From JAVEDQ01 sp963783105 (GTDB lineage: Bacteria; Actinomycetota; Actinomycetes; Frankiales; Frankiaceae), in the NCBI GenBank assembly GCA_963783105.1, contig CAWAMI010000002.1, forward strand, positions 1-64,000: a stretch of 64,000 nt of DNA, read 5' to 3'. The position numbers and the translations under genes were made by a program. Below, in pieces: positions 7,668 to 16,627 of this stretch. The stretch's first letter is position 1; the number at the start of each line of letters is the position of its first letter. A model generated the notes under the pieces. That model was not told the origin of the DNA, did no database searches, and was given only the letters and a program-made list of their open reading frames with translations.

Positions 7668-9434
7668 GTGCAGAAGGTCCTCATCGCCAACCGAGGCGAG
7701 ATCGCCGTCCGAGTCGCCCGAGCCTGCCGTGACCACGGCCTGACGTCCGTGGCGGTCTACGCCGACCCGGACCGCGACGCTCTGCACGTGAAGGTGGCCG
7801 ACGAGGCCTACGCGCTCGGCGGCAGCACCGCCGCGGAGAGCTATCTCGTCATCGACAAGCTGCTCGACGTCGCGAAGCAGTCCGGCGCCGACGCCGTGCA
7901 CCCCGGCTACGGCTTCCTCTCCGAGAACGGCGACTTCGCCGAGGCCGTTCAGGCCGCCGGGCTCACGTGGATCGGCCCACCCGCCGACGCCATCCGCAAG
8001 CTGGGCGACAAGACCCAGGCCCGGCACATCGCCCTCGCCGTCGGCGCCCCGATGGCACCCGGCACCGCCGACCCGGTCAGCGGCGCCGAGGAGGTGCTGA
8101 ACTTCGCCGACGAGCACGGCCTGCCCATCGCCATCAAGGCCGCCTTCGGAGGCGGCGGACGCGGCCTCAAGGTCGCCTACGAGCGCGACGAGGTCTCCGA
8201 CCTCTACGACAGCGCCGTCCGCGAGGCCGTCTCGGCCTTCGGCCGCGGCGAGTGCTTCGTCGAGCGCTACCTCGACCGCCCCCGCCACGTCGAGACGCAG
8301 GTGCTCGCCGACGGCAAGGGCAAGGTCGTCGTCGTCGGCACCCGCGACTGCTCGCTGCAGCGGCGCTACCAGAAGCTGGTCGAGGAGGCGCCGGCCCCGT
8401 TCCTCACGGACGAGCAGCTGGCGAGCCTGTACGAGGCCAGCAAGAAGATCTGCCTCGAGGCCGGTTACGTCGGGGCCGGCACGGTCGAGTTCATGGTCGC
8501 CGAGGACGGGCTCATCTCGTTCCTCGAGGTCAACACCCGCCTGCAGGTCGAGCACCCGGTGACCGAGGAGGTCACCGGCGTCGACCTCGTCCGCTGGCAG
8601 TTCCGCATCGCCGACGGTGAGCCCCTCACGCTCGAGGACCCGCCGCAGCGCGGCCACGCGTTCGAGTTCCGCATCAACGGCGAGGACCCGGGCCGCAACT
8701 TCCTCCCGGCGCCCGGCACGGTCACCACGTTCGACGTGCCGCTCGGCCCCGGTGTCCGCGTCGACACCGGCGTCCAGGCGGGCGACGTCATCGGCGGCCA
8801 GTTCGACTCGCTGCTCGCCAAGCTCATCGTGTTCGGCTCCTCCCGGCAGGAAGCCCTCGAGCGCTCCCGCCGGGCCCTGGACGAGCTGACCGTCGAGGGC
8901 ATGGCGACCGCCCTGCCGTTCCACCGGGCCGTCGTCCGTGACCCGGCCTTCGCCCCGGAAGACCCGAACGCGTCGTTCACCGTCCACAACAAGTGGATCG
9001 AGAACGAGTTCGACAACCAGATCCCGCCCTTCTCCGGCGGCACCGACGCCGACACCGAACAGACGCCTCGCGAGCGGGTCGTGGTCGAGGTCGGCGGCAA
9101 GCGGCTCGAGGTCGTCCTGCCGGAGGGCCTCGGCGCCGTCGCGGGCGGCGCCTCCGCCGGCGGCGGTGGCAAGAAGCGCAAGCGCAACCCGTCGGGCGCC
9201 GGTTCGACGGCCGCCGGCGGCGACAGCCTCACCAGCCCGATGCAGGGCACGATCGTCAAGGTCGCGGTCGGCGACGGCGACACCGTCGAGGCCGGCGACC
9301 TGGTCGTCGTGCTCGAGGCCATGAAGATGGAGCAGCCGATCAACGCCCACAAGGCGGGTACCATCTCCGGTCTGTCGGCGACGGTCGGCGGCACGGTGAC
9401 CTCGGGCGGCGTGCTCTGCGAGATCAAGGACTGA
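7668..9434 (+). CDS. accA3: acyl-CoA carboxylase alpha subunit (biotin carboxylase + BCCP)
   Basis: This 588-residue protein combines biotin carboxylase with the biotin carrier. It uses ATP and bicarbonate to carboxylate its own biotin, which then feeds AccD. 'VLIANRGEIAVRVARAC' opens the N-terminal domain, the ATP-grasp glycine loop 'GGGGRGLK' lies near residue 165, and 'EVNTRLQVEHPVTEEVTG' contains catalytic residues. An Ala/Gly/Lys-rich linker (about 505-525) leads to the BCCP domain, where 'EAMKMEQP' holds the biotinyl Lys near 553. The GTG start at 7668 begins exactly at the family N-terminus. In mycobacteria AccA3 serves several AccD proteins, so it could also serve the carboxyltransferase at 53,697. 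Confidence 0.95.
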   Translation: MQKVLIANRGEIAVRVARACRDHGLTSVAVYADPDRDALHVKVADEAYALGGSTAAESYLVIDKLLDVAKQSGADAVHPGYGFLSENGDFAEAVQAAGLTWIGPPADAIRKLGDKTQARHIALAVGAPMAPGTADPVSGAEEVLNFADEHGLPIAIKAAFGGGGRGLKVAYERDEVSDLYDSAVREAVSAFGRGECFVERYLDRPRHVETQVLADGKGKVVVVGTRDCSLQRRYQKLVEEAPAPFLTDEQLASLYEASKKICLEAGYVGAGTVEFMVAEDGLISFLEVNTRLQVEHPVTEEVTGVDLVRWQFRIADGEPLTLEDPPQRGHAFEFRINGEDPGRNFLPAPGTVTTFDVPLGPGVRVDTGVQAGDVIGGQFDSLLAKLIVFGSSRQEALERSRRALDELTVEGMATALPFHRAVVRDPAFAPEDPNASFTVHNKWIENEFDNQIPPFSGGTDADTEQTPRERVVVEVGGKRLEVVLPEGLGAVAGGASAGGGGKKRKRNPSGAGSTAAGGDSLTSPMQGTIVKVAVGDGDTVEAGDLVVVLEAMKMEQPINAHKAGTISGLSATVGGTVTSGGVLCEIKD

Positions 9435-9784
9435 CCGTTTCGACGACTCCCGCGAGCCCGCGCCGGCCTCCGCTCGTCGGCCGGCTGCACTACCTCATCG
9501 GTGGGCGGCTGCCGAACGAGTACCGGCTGTGGGTCGAGCGTGACCTGACCGGCCCGGGGTGGAGGCACCGCCAGGCGGCCCGGCTCGTGCTGCAGACTCT
9601 GCCGTTCGCGCTGGTCTTCCTGCTGCTGCCGGCCCAGATCTCGGTCCGGCTGGGCATCCCGATCTTCCTGCTGCTGGTGAGCGTCGCGATGGGCTACGGG
9701 ACGGCGTCCAACTTCCGGAACCGGCGGCTGCAGATGCACGGGCTGCCGGTGCCCGTTCCTCCCGAGGAGGACGAGGACCTCTAG
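9431..9784 (+). CDS. DUF5313 small membrane protein, no standard start codon
   Basis: About 115 residues with two transmembrane helices ('QTLPFALVFLLLPAQI' and 'LGIPIFLLLVSVAMGYG') and 'GGRLPNEYRLWVERDLTGPGWRHRQA', the pattern of DUF5313. The function is unknown. The coding frame lacks ATG, GTG or TTG between the accA stop and the conserved core. The only candidates are CTG 9431, which overlaps the accA stop (CTGA), and GTT 9437, which would become GTG with one base change. Adjacency suggests translational coupling to accA. Confidence 0.7.
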   Translation: MTVSTTPASPRRPPLVGRLHYLIGGRLPNEYRLWVERDLTGPGWRHRQAARLVLQTLPFALVFLLLPAQISVRLGIPIFLLLVSVAMGYGTASNFRNRRLQMHGLPVPVPPEEDEDL

Positions 9785-9796
9785 CCGACCGAGCCC

Positions 9797-11275
9797 TCAG
9801 CCCGCGAGAGACGCGTCCTCGTGCGGCATGAGCTGGCGGGCGGCCTCGGTCAGGGAGCCGGACAGGGACGGGTAGATCGCGAACGTGTGCGCCACCTGGT
9901 CGGCGGTGAGGCTGTGCTGCACGGCCATGGTGATCGGCAGGATCAGTTCGCTGGCCCGCGGCGCGACGACGACCCCGCCGAGCACGGTGCCGACGCCCGG
10001 GCGGACGAAGAACTTCACGAACCCGTCGGACAGGCCCTCCATCTTCGCCCTGGCGTTGGTCGCGAGCGGCAGGTGCACCACCTCGGCGGACACCGTGCCG
10101 GACTCGACCTGCTGCTGGGAGACCCCCACCGTGGCGATCTCCGGGTCGGTGAACACGTTGGCCGACACCGCGGACAGCCGCAGCGGCGCCACGGCCTCAC
10201 CGAGCGCGTGCCACATGGCGATGCGCCCCTGCATGGCGGCCACCGACGCGAGCGGCAGCACGCCGGTGCAGTCGCCCGCCGCGTAGACGCCCGGGACGCT
10301 GGTGCGCGAGACCCGGTCGACCTCGATGTGGCCGCTGTCCGCCAACCGCACCCCGACGTCCTCGAGCCCGAGGTCATCCGTCTGCGGGATCGAGCCGATC
10401 GCGATCAGCACGTGCGAGCCGCGGACGACGTCACCGCTGGTCAACGTGACCTCGACGCCCTCAGCCTCGCCATCGCTGCCGCCGCCGCCGACCCGTGCGA
10501 CGGACTCCGCCCGCGACTTCGCGAGCACGGTGATGCCGCGCCGCGCGAAGACGTCCTCGAGCACGGCCGCCGCGTCGGCGTCCTCCCCGGGCAGCACCCG
10601 GTCCCGCGACGAGACGAGCGTGACCTCGCAGCCCAGCGCCCGGTAGGCGGAGGCGAACTCGGCGCCGGTCACGCCGGAGCCGACGACGACCAGGTGCTCC
10701 GGCAGCTCCGGCAGGTCGTAGAGCTGGCGCCAGGACAGGATGCGCTCGCCGTCCGGCTCGGAACCGGGGATCTGGCGCGGCGTCGCACCGACGGCCAGCA
10801 GGACGACCTCGGCCTCCAGCGTCGTCGTGCCGTCCTCGGCGTCGACCTGCACGCGGTGCGGGCCTTCCAGTCGCGCGCGGCCGGTGAGCACCTCGACGCC
10901 CTCGCGGACGACCCGCGCGCGGATGTCGTCGGACTGGGCGGCGGCGAGCGACTGCACTCGCCCGTAGAGCTGCTTCGCCTCGACCTGGGCCGCGCCGCAG
11001 GCGACCCCGAGCTCACCGGAGCCGGCGACGGACGTGAGCAGCTCGGCGGTCGCGATCAGCGCCTTCGACGGCACGCAATCGGTCAGCACGCAGGCGCCGC
11101 CCATACCGTCCCGCTCGATCAGCGTCACGCGCGCCCCGAGTTCGACGGCCACGAGAGCCGCCTCGTATCCGGCAGGTCCGCCGCCGAGGATGACGATGCG
11201 GTAGCCCGACGGTCCCTCGGTGATGTCAGGCGCGGTGCCGTCCGCTCCTGTGGATCCCGCGTCCGAACCTGTCAC
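9797..11275 (-). CDS. lpdA: NAD(P)H-quinone/dihydrolipoamide-type flavoprotein dehydrogenase (LpdA-like)
   Basis: A pyridine nucleotide-disulfide oxidoreductase of about 492 residues. It has an N-terminal FAD motif ('VILGGGPAGYEAA'), an NAD(P) motif ('VVVGSGVTGAEFA'), a second FAD motif ('GVYAAGDCTG') and a C-terminal dimerisation domain. A CxxxxC redox pair is present ('CVLTDCVPSK'). The C-terminal His-Glu pair of lipoamide dehydrogenases is not evident ('AIYPSLSGSLTEA'), as in mycobacterial LpdA (Rv3303c), which reduces quinones. I prefer GTG 11275 to 11290, since the longer form would leave only two bases to the divergent gene. It is probably a soluble cytosolic flavoenzyme. Confidence 0.85.
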   Translation of the reverse strand: MTGSDAGSTGADGTAPDITEGPSGYRIVILGGGPAGYEAALVAVELGARVTLIERDGMGGACVLTDCVPSKALIATAELLTSVAGSGELGVACGAAQVEAKQLYGRVQSLAAAQSDDIRARVVREGVEVLTGRARLEGPHRVQVDAEDGTTTLEAEVVLLAVGATPRQIPGSEPDGERILSWRQLYDLPELPEHLVVVGSGVTGAEFASAYRALGCEVTLVSSRDRVLPGEDADAAAVLEDVFARRGITVLAKSRAESVARVGGGGSDGEAEGVEVTLTSGDVVRGSHVLIAIGSIPQTDDLGLEDVGVRLADSGHIEVDRVSRTSVPGVYAAGDCTGVLPLASVAAMQGRIAMWHALGEAVAPLRLSAVSANVFTDPEIATVGVSQQQVESGTVSAEVVHLPLATNARAKMEGLSDGFVKFFVRPGVGTVLGGVVVAPRASELILPITMAVQHSLTADQVAHTFAIYPSLSGSLTEAARQLMPHEDASLAG

Positions 11276-11292
11276 TCCTCTATCTTGCACGG

Positions 11293-11769
11293 GTGGCCCT
11301 CTACGCCGCCTACGGCACCAACCTGGACCCCGAGCAGATGAAGCGCCGCTGCCCGCACTCGCCCGTGCACGGCGTCGGCTGGCTGGAGGGCTGGCGGCTG
11401 ACGTTCGGCGGCGAGGAGGTCGGCTGGGAGGGCGCCCTCACGACGATCGTCGAGGAGCCGCTCGAGCGCGTCTACGTCATGCTCTACGACGTCCCGGACC
11501 TCGACGAGAAGGTCCTCGACGAGTGGGAGAGCTATCCGCTGCTCCGGGAGAAGATCCGGCTGCGGGTGACGACGCTCGACGGCAACGCGCTCGCCTGGGT
11601 GTACGTCGTCCGGGCCTACGAGGGCGGCATGCCGTCCTGCCGCTACCTGAGCATGATCACCGAAGCGGCCGAGGCCGCCGGCGCCCCTCGGGACTACCTC
11701 GACGAGCTGCGCAGCCGCCCGTGCAAGGGCATCGAGAGCAGCGACGACCCCGCGGCCGGAACGGGCTGA
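11293..11769 (+). CDS. gamma-glutamylcyclotransferase/AIG2-like family protein
   Basis: A 158-residue protein with the AIG2-fold substrate loop 'YGTNLDPEQM' at the N-terminus, the family segment 'GWRLTFGG', and a likely catalytic Glu in the 'EWESYPL' region. Relatives cyclise gamma-glutamyl amines to 5-oxoproline, but many actinobacterial members have no proven substrate. The gene starts with GTG 11293, divergent from lpdA. It is the syntenic counterpart of the small gene next to lpdA in mycobacteria (Rv3304 position). Confidence 0.8.
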   Translation: MALYAAYGTNLDPEQMKRRCPHSPVHGVGWLEGWRLTFGGEEVGWEGALTTIVEEPLERVYVMLYDVPDLDEKVLDEWESYPLLREKIRLRVTTLDGNALAWVYVVRAYEGGMPSCRYLSMITEAAEAAGAPRDYLDELRSRPCKGIESSDDPAAGTG

Positions 11770-11791
11770 CGAACACCGACGTCACAACTCA

Positions 11792-11815
11792 CATCGCTCA
11801 CACGTCAGAGCGATG
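11792..11815. promoter_or_regulatory. 8-bp inverted repeat upstream of the MMPL gene
   Basis: CATCGCTC and GAGCGATG form a perfect 8-base inverted repeat with an 8-base spacer, 80 bases before the MMPL start. No T-run follows, so an operator (TetR-like regulators often control such exporters) is as likely as a weak terminator for the preceding gene. No regulator gene is adjacent. Confidence 0.4.
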
Positions 11816-11894
11816 AATTCGGTGTCCGGCCTACGTCTACACGGCTAAGGTCCACCTGCCGACGTCCGCCCGTCGCCCTGCTGAGGAGTTCCCT

Positions 11895-14066
11895 GTGCGC
11901 TCGCTGGCCCAATTCGTCCTCCGTCACCGCAGGCTCATCCTGATCGGGTGGCTGATCCTGTTCATCGCGGGCGGCATGGCCAGCGGAAAGACCACCGACC
12001 GACTGACCTTCGATTTCTCCCTGCCGGGCCAGCCCGGCCACGAAACCCATCTGCAGATCAACAAGATCTACGGCAACGGCGGCGAGAACCAGCCGAGCCT
12101 GTTGGTCCTCTCCGGCGACCAGGCCATCCCGCAGGCCGCGGCCGACGCGACGTTCGCCAAGGTCCAGGCCGATGTGCCGGAGTCCCGGATCGTCGGGTTC
12201 GCTCAGACGAACGATCCGACGTTCGTTCGGGACGGCGGCCAGGTGCAGTACGCGCTGGCGTTCTGGCCGACGCCGTCCGGCTTCACCATCCCGACGATCG
12301 AGGACCTGAAGGCGAGCCTGCAGCAGGCGGCACCACCCGGGACCACCGCGCAGACGACCGGGCTGGCCGAGTTGTCGACGGCTGAGGGCGCGGACGAGGG
12401 TCCGAGCGTCCTGGTCGAGACGCTGCTCGGCGCCCTCGGGGCGCTGGTGGTGCTGGCCTTCGTGTTCGCGTCGTTCATGGCCTTGGTGCCGCTGCTCATT
12501 GCCGCCGTGTCGATCCTCACGACCTTCCTGGTCTTGCTCGGCGTCACCTACATCACGGATGTCTCCTTCATCGTCCAGTTCCTGGTCTCCCTCATCGGCC
12601 TGGGCGTCGCCATCGACTACTCGCTGCTGGTGGTCAACCGTTGGCGCGAGGAGCGGGCCAAGGGTCGCGACAACCACGACGCGGTCGTCGTGGCGGTCGA
12701 GACGGCGGGCCATGCCGTCGTCTTCTCCGGCGTCACGGTTGCCATCGGTCTCGCGGCGCTGATCGTCCTCCCGGTTCCGTTCCTTCGTTCCATCGGCTTC
12801 GGTGGCCTGCTGATCCCCCTGGTCAGCACCGCCGTGACCCTGACCCTGCTGCCCGCGCTGCTCGGGGGCATCGGCCCGAAGGTGGACTGGCCCCGCATCC
12901 GCAACGAGGCGGTCGCCAGTCGCGGCTGGACGGCATGGGCCAAGCTGATCGTGCGGCGGCGGTGGATCGCGGCGGGGCTCGCGACCGGGTTCCTCGTCCT
13001 GCTGATCATTCCGTTCTTCGGCATCAGCATCGGGCTCGCCAAGTCGAGCTCGCTGGCGAAGAGCGGCCCCGCGTACGAGGCCCTGCAGACACTCGAGCAG
13101 TCCGGCGTCTCCACCGGCGTGCTGACGCCGATCGAGGTCCTCACCGACCAGGATGCCGCGCCCGCGGTGGTGGATCGCCTGCGCACGGTTCCGGGCATCG
13201 GTGACGCGTACGCACCGACCGGGCCGGCTTCGATGCGGGAAGGTACGGCCGTCGTCCTGGCGATCCCGAACGAGGAGACCGCCAACGCCGCGTCGATCAA
13301 GCCCGTGCAACGCGTCAAGGACGCGCTCGACGGCACACCCGGGGTGCGCGGCGTCTCCGGCGTCGGAGCCCTGCAGATCGACTACCTGAACGCGGTCTAC
13401 GGCAACTTCCCGTTGATGCTCGGGCTCATCGTCCTGGTCACCTACATCCTGCTGGTGCGCGCCTTCCGCTCGCTGCTGCTGCCGCTGAAGGCAGTCGTCC
13501 TCAACCTGATGTCGGTGGCCGCGGTCTTCGGCGCGATGGTGCTGTTCTGGCAGGACGGGCACGGAAGCGAGGCGGTGTTCGGGATCGCTCCCACGGGTGC
13601 GATCACGTTCTGGCTGCCGATCATGGTGTTCGCGTTCCTGTTCGGCCTCTCGATGGACTACGAGGTCTTCATCCTCACGCGAATGCGTGAGGAGTACGAC
13701 GCCACCGGCAGTACCAGTGACGCCGTGGTGGTCGGCCTCGGCCGAACCGGCCGTCTCGTCACGAGCGCCGCGCTCATCCTGTTCCTCGCCTTCGTGGCCC
13801 TGGCGAGCAGCCCGGGCACGGACATCAAGCTCTTCGCCACGGCGCTCGGCTTCGGCATCCTGCTCGACGCCACGGTCGTCCGGGCGCTGCTCGTCCCGGC
13901 CCTGGTGAGCCTGTTCGGCGAGTACAACTGGTACCTGCCGGACTGGGTGGCGAAGATCCTCCGGGTCCAGCCGTCGCACGCGCTGCACGGCCGGCCGCTG
14001 CCGCACCAGCGGGGCGAGGCGAAGGGAGCCGAGCCGGAGGAGGACGTCTCCGAGCCGGTGCACTGA
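11895..14066 (+). CDS. MMPL/RND family transporter
   Basis: A 723-residue inner-membrane transporter of the MmpL type, with two repeats of one plus five transmembrane helices. Both proton-relay Asp-Tyr pairs are present: 'GVAIDYSLLVVNRWREE' near residue 240 and 'GLSMDYEVFILTRMREE' near 588. The two periplasmic loops (about 30-170 and 380-505) are short, as in MmpL11- and SCO-type members. Relatives export lipids or hydrophobic compounds using the proton gradient; the substrate here is unknown. GTG 11895 has GAGGAG eight bases upstream. The C-terminal tail is charged and cytoplasmic. Confidence 0.92.
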   Translation: MRSLAQFVLRHRRLILIGWLILFIAGGMASGKTTDRLTFDFSLPGQPGHETHLQINKIYGNGGENQPSLLVLSGDQAIPQAAADATFAKVQADVPESRIVGFAQTNDPTFVRDGGQVQYALAFWPTPSGFTIPTIEDLKASLQQAAPPGTTAQTTGLAELSTAEGADEGPSVLVETLLGALGALVVLAFVFASFMALVPLLIAAVSILTTFLVLLGVTYITDVSFIVQFLVSLIGLGVAIDYSLLVVNRWREERAKGRDNHDAVVVAVETAGHAVVFSGVTVAIGLAALIVLPVPFLRSIGFGGLLIPLVSTAVTLTLLPALLGGIGPKVDWPRIRNEAVASRGWTAWAKLIVRRRWIAAGLATGFLVLLIIPFFGISIGLAKSSSLAKSGPAYEALQTLEQSGVSTGVLTPIEVLTDQDAAPAVVDRLRTVPGIGDAYAPTGPASMREGTAVVLAIPNEETANAASIKPVQRVKDALDGTPGVRGVSGVGALQIDYLNAVYGNFPLMLGLIVLVTYILLVRAFRSLLLPLKAVVLNLMSVAAVFGAMVLFWQDGHGSEAVFGIAPTGAITFWLPIMVFAFLFGLSMDYEVFILTRMREEYDATGSTSDAVVVGLGRTGRLVTSAALILFLAFVALASSPGTDIKLFATALGFGILLDATVVRALLVPALVSLFGEYNWYLPDWVAKILRVQPSHALHGRPLPHQRGEAKGAEPEEDVSEPVH

Positions 14067-14109
14067 GCGCCCGCGAGACACCGAGCCGTCGGCGCCCGAG
14101 GCCCCGCGT

Positions 14110-15327
14110 TCAGTCGCGCAGGGCCTCGAGCGCGGTCGCCGTCATCAGTCGGACGCCGACGTCGATGCACCGCTCGTCGACGTTGAAGCTGCCCTGGTGC
14201 AGGTCGTAGGCCGGACTGCCCGCCGGCCGCACGCCGAGCCGCGCCATGGCACCCGGCGCGTGTTCGAGGTACCAGCCGAAGTCCTCGCCGCCCAGCGACT
14301 GCCGGGTGGGAACGACCGCACCCGGCGGCAGCACCCGGCTCGCGGCGTTGCGCAGGACGGCGACCGCCGAGCCGCTGTTCACCACCGGGGGGACGCCCCG
14401 GTGGTAGTCGACCGTGGCTTTCGCCCCGTACGGCGCCGCCAGCTGCTCGACGAGGCGCACGACGACCTCCGGTGCGGTCTCCCAGACGTCGTGGTCGAGC
14501 ATCCGCAGCGTGCCGCGGGCGACGCCCGAGCGCGGGATGGCGTTGGGAGCCGTGCCCGCCGAGATGACCCCCCAGACGAGCGTCATCGCCGAGCGGGGGT
14601 CGACGACGCGTGTCAGCGCGGCCGGCAGGTCGGCAACCACCCGCGAGAGGGCGTAGATCAGGTCGACGGTGTTCTGCGGCCGCGACGTGTGGCCCCCGGG
14701 ACCGGTGAGGTGCAGGTCGATCTTGTCCGCGGCCGCGGTGATCGGCCCGACCCGGAGGCCGACGGTGCCGACGTCGATCGACGGGTCGCAGTGCAGCGCG
14801 AACACGTGCCGGGCGCCCGAGATGAGCCCGGCCCGCAACACGTCGAGGGCCCCGCCCGGCATCAGCTCCTCGGCCGGCTGGAACACGAGCCGCACGGTGC
14901 CGGGGAGGCCGTCGCGCGCCGCGATGCCGGCGAGCGCGAGACCGGTGCCGAGCAGCACCGCGGTGTGCACGTCGTGACCGCAGGCGTGGCAGACGCCGGG
15001 CACGGTCGAGCGGTACGGCACGTCCTTCTCGTCCTCGAGCGGCAGGGCGTCGAGGTCCGCCCGCAGGACGACGTCGGGTGCTCCGGGTGGGCCCCCCGTC
15101 CCTGAGGTCATGGCGCCCGGGCCGATGTCGCACCACAGCCCCGAGCCCACGGGCAGCAGCTGCGGCTTGAGGTGCTCGGCCTCGAGCCGGTTGAAGACGA
15201 GGTCCGTCGTGCCGTGCTCCTCACGACCCAGCTCCGGATGCGCGTGCAGCTGCCGCCGGAAGGCGACGAGCTCCTCGCTGCCGAAGCGCAGGAACGCGGC
15301 CGCCGGGTCCGCCGTCTCCGAACTCAT
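14110..15327 (-). CDS. M20 family amidohydrolase/peptidase
   Basis: The 405-residue product belongs to the M20D amidohydrolases (AmiA/AmiB, hippurate hydrolase, IAA-amino acid hydrolase type). Metal ligands are visible: 'CHACGHDVHTAVLLG' near residue 105, 'QPAEELMPGG' near 150 and 'ALHCDPS' near 175. A dimerisation domain occupies about 190-310. It would remove an N-acyl group from an amino acid or peptide with a dinuclear metal centre. It starts 13 bases after the upstream GCS2 gene, so the two are likely co-transcribed. The mycobacterial synteny block carries amiA1/amiB1 at this location. Confidence 0.9.
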   Translation of the reverse strand: MSSETADPAAAFLRFGSEELVAFRRQLHAHPELGREEHGTTDLVFNRLEAEHLKPQLLPVGSGLWCDIGPGAMTSGTGGPPGAPDVVLRADLDALPLEDEKDVPYRSTVPGVCHACGHDVHTAVLLGTGLALAGIAARDGLPGTVRLVFQPAEELMPGGALDVLRAGLISGARHVFALHCDPSIDVGTVGLRVGPITAAADKIDLHLTGPGGHTSRPQNTVDLIYALSRVVADLPAALTRVVDPRSAMTLVWGVISAGTAPNAIPRSGVARGTLRMLDHDVWETAPEVVVRLVEQLAAPYGAKATVDYHRGVPPVVNSGSAVAVLRNAASRVLPPGAVVPTRQSLGGEDFGWYLEHAPGAMARLGVRPAGSPAYDLHQGSFNVDERCIDVGVRLMTATALEALRD

Positions 15328-15340
15328 CCGCTGACCTGGT

Positions 15341-16576
15341 TCATCCGCTGGCCTGACCGACCTCGGGCCGGACCGGATCGTCGCCCTCGGGGTCGCGCAC
15401 CTCGGGCACCGACAGGTCGGCCGGTGCCGGCACGCCCGAGCGCATCTCGGCGAGCAGGCTGTCGACGACGCTGGTCAGGTCGCCGCCGGAACGGCGCGCC
15501 ACGTCGCGCTGCCGCTGGTAGCTGGCGCCGCGTTCGAGGATCCGGCCTGCGTCGTCGAGCTCGTTCGCGCAGCCGAGACGGCCGGCGAGCGGACCGAGGT
15601 CGTCGAGCAGCTCGGCGATCGCGTCGCGCAGCGGCCGCGTCGCGCCGGAGTCGTCGACCAGGATCCGGGCGTCCAGCCCGTACCGCGCCGCCCGCCACTT
15701 GTTCTCCCGCACCAGCCACGACGTCGGCCTCGGCAGCGAGTAGCCGCGGTCGAGCTGGGTGTCGAACTGGTCGACGAGGCACTGGCTGAGGGCGGCCACC
15801 GCGCCGACCTCCTGCAGCGTCGGCAGGCCGTCGCAGATCCGCAGCTCGACGGTGCCGAAGCCGGGGTGCGGGCGGATGTCCCACCACACCTCGCGCACCG
15901 ACTGCACGGCGTGCGAGGCGATGAGCGTCTCCATCAGCTCCTCGAACTGGTCCCAGCCGGAGAGCTGGTAGGGCAGCCCGGCGGTCGGCAGCTGCTCGAA
16001 GACCTTCGAGCGCGCCGACGCCAGCCCGGTGTCGTTGCCCATCCAGTACGGCGAGGAGGCGGACAGCGCGAGGAAGTGCGGCACGTAGTAGGTCAGCGCG
16101 TTGACGATCGGGATCGCCTTCTCCGGCGCGCGGACGCCGACGTGCACGTGCACGCCGAAGATCTGCAGCTGCCGGGCGAGCCACTGCATCTGCTCGACGA
16201 GCATCTCGTAGCGCGGGTTGGGGCTGATCTCCTGCGTCGTCCAGTCGGTCATCGGGTGGGTGCCGCTGCACATGACGCCCAGCCCGCGGGCCGCGGCGGC
16301 CGCGCTGACCTCGTCCAGCGTCGCCTGGAGATCGGCCTTGGCCTCCTCGACCGTCGAGCAGACGTCGGTGATGATCTCGACGGTCGACTCGAGGAGCTCG
16401 TGCTTGGCCTTCGGGTGCTCGTCGTCGTCCGGGCCCGCCGTCTGGTGCGGCTCGGCGAGCTCGGCGAGGATCTCGCTCGCGCCGCTGCGCAGCTGGCGGG
16501 TCTCGAGGTCGACGAGCTCCAGCTCCCACTCGACGCCGAGGCTGGAGCGCGGCGAGGACGAGAACGGGATGTGCAC
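15341..16576 (-). CDS. GCS2 family glutamate--cysteine ligase-like (YbdK type)
   Basis: A 411-residue ATP-dependent carboxylate-amine ligase of the GCS2/YbdK family. The N-terminal 'LGVEWELELVD' carries the family's Glu residues, and 'GVHVHVGV' and 'RICDGLPTL' are further conserved blocks. YbdK-type members show weak gamma-glutamylcysteine synthetase activity; in actinobacteria relatives include EgtA and mycothiol-era proteins of unproven role. GTG 16576 matches the family start. A mycobacterial homologue (Rv0433) has the same opening. The partner amidohydrolase could act on a product or precursor, but that is inference. Confidence 0.82.
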   Translation of the reverse strand: MHIPFSSSPRSSLGVEWELELVDLETRQLRSGASEILAELAEPHQTAGPDDDEHPKAKHELLESTVEIITDVCSTVEEAKADLQATLDEVSAAAAARGLGVMCSGTHPMTDWTTQEISPNPRYEMLVEQMQWLARQLQIFGVHVHVGVRAPEKAIPIVNALTYYVPHFLALSASSPYWMGNDTGLASARSKVFEQLPTAGLPYQLSGWDQFEELMETLIASHAVQSVREVWWDIRPHPGFGTVELRICDGLPTLQEVGAVAALSQCLVDQFDTQLDRGYSLPRPTSWLVRENKWRAARYGLDARILVDDSGATRPLRDAIAELLDDLGPLAGRLGCANELDDAGRILERGASYQRQRDVARRSGGDLTSVVDSLLAEMRSGVPAPADLSVPEVRDPEGDDPVRPEVGQASG

Positions 16577-16627
16577 CCTGCTCTCCTCCCCACGCGGGAT
16601 TCGCTGTCGCGATCGACTACCGCAACC

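Noticed and set aside
6819..9350. 843-residue minus-strand frame opposite accA and its neighbours
   Set aside because: Composition is Asp/Gly/Arg/Val/Leu-rich shadow with no motif; accA on the plus strand is unmistakable.
11805..14081. 758-residue minus-strand frame opposite the MMPL gene
   Set aside because: The transporter motifs and membrane topology on the plus strand are clear; the minus frame is charged low complexity.
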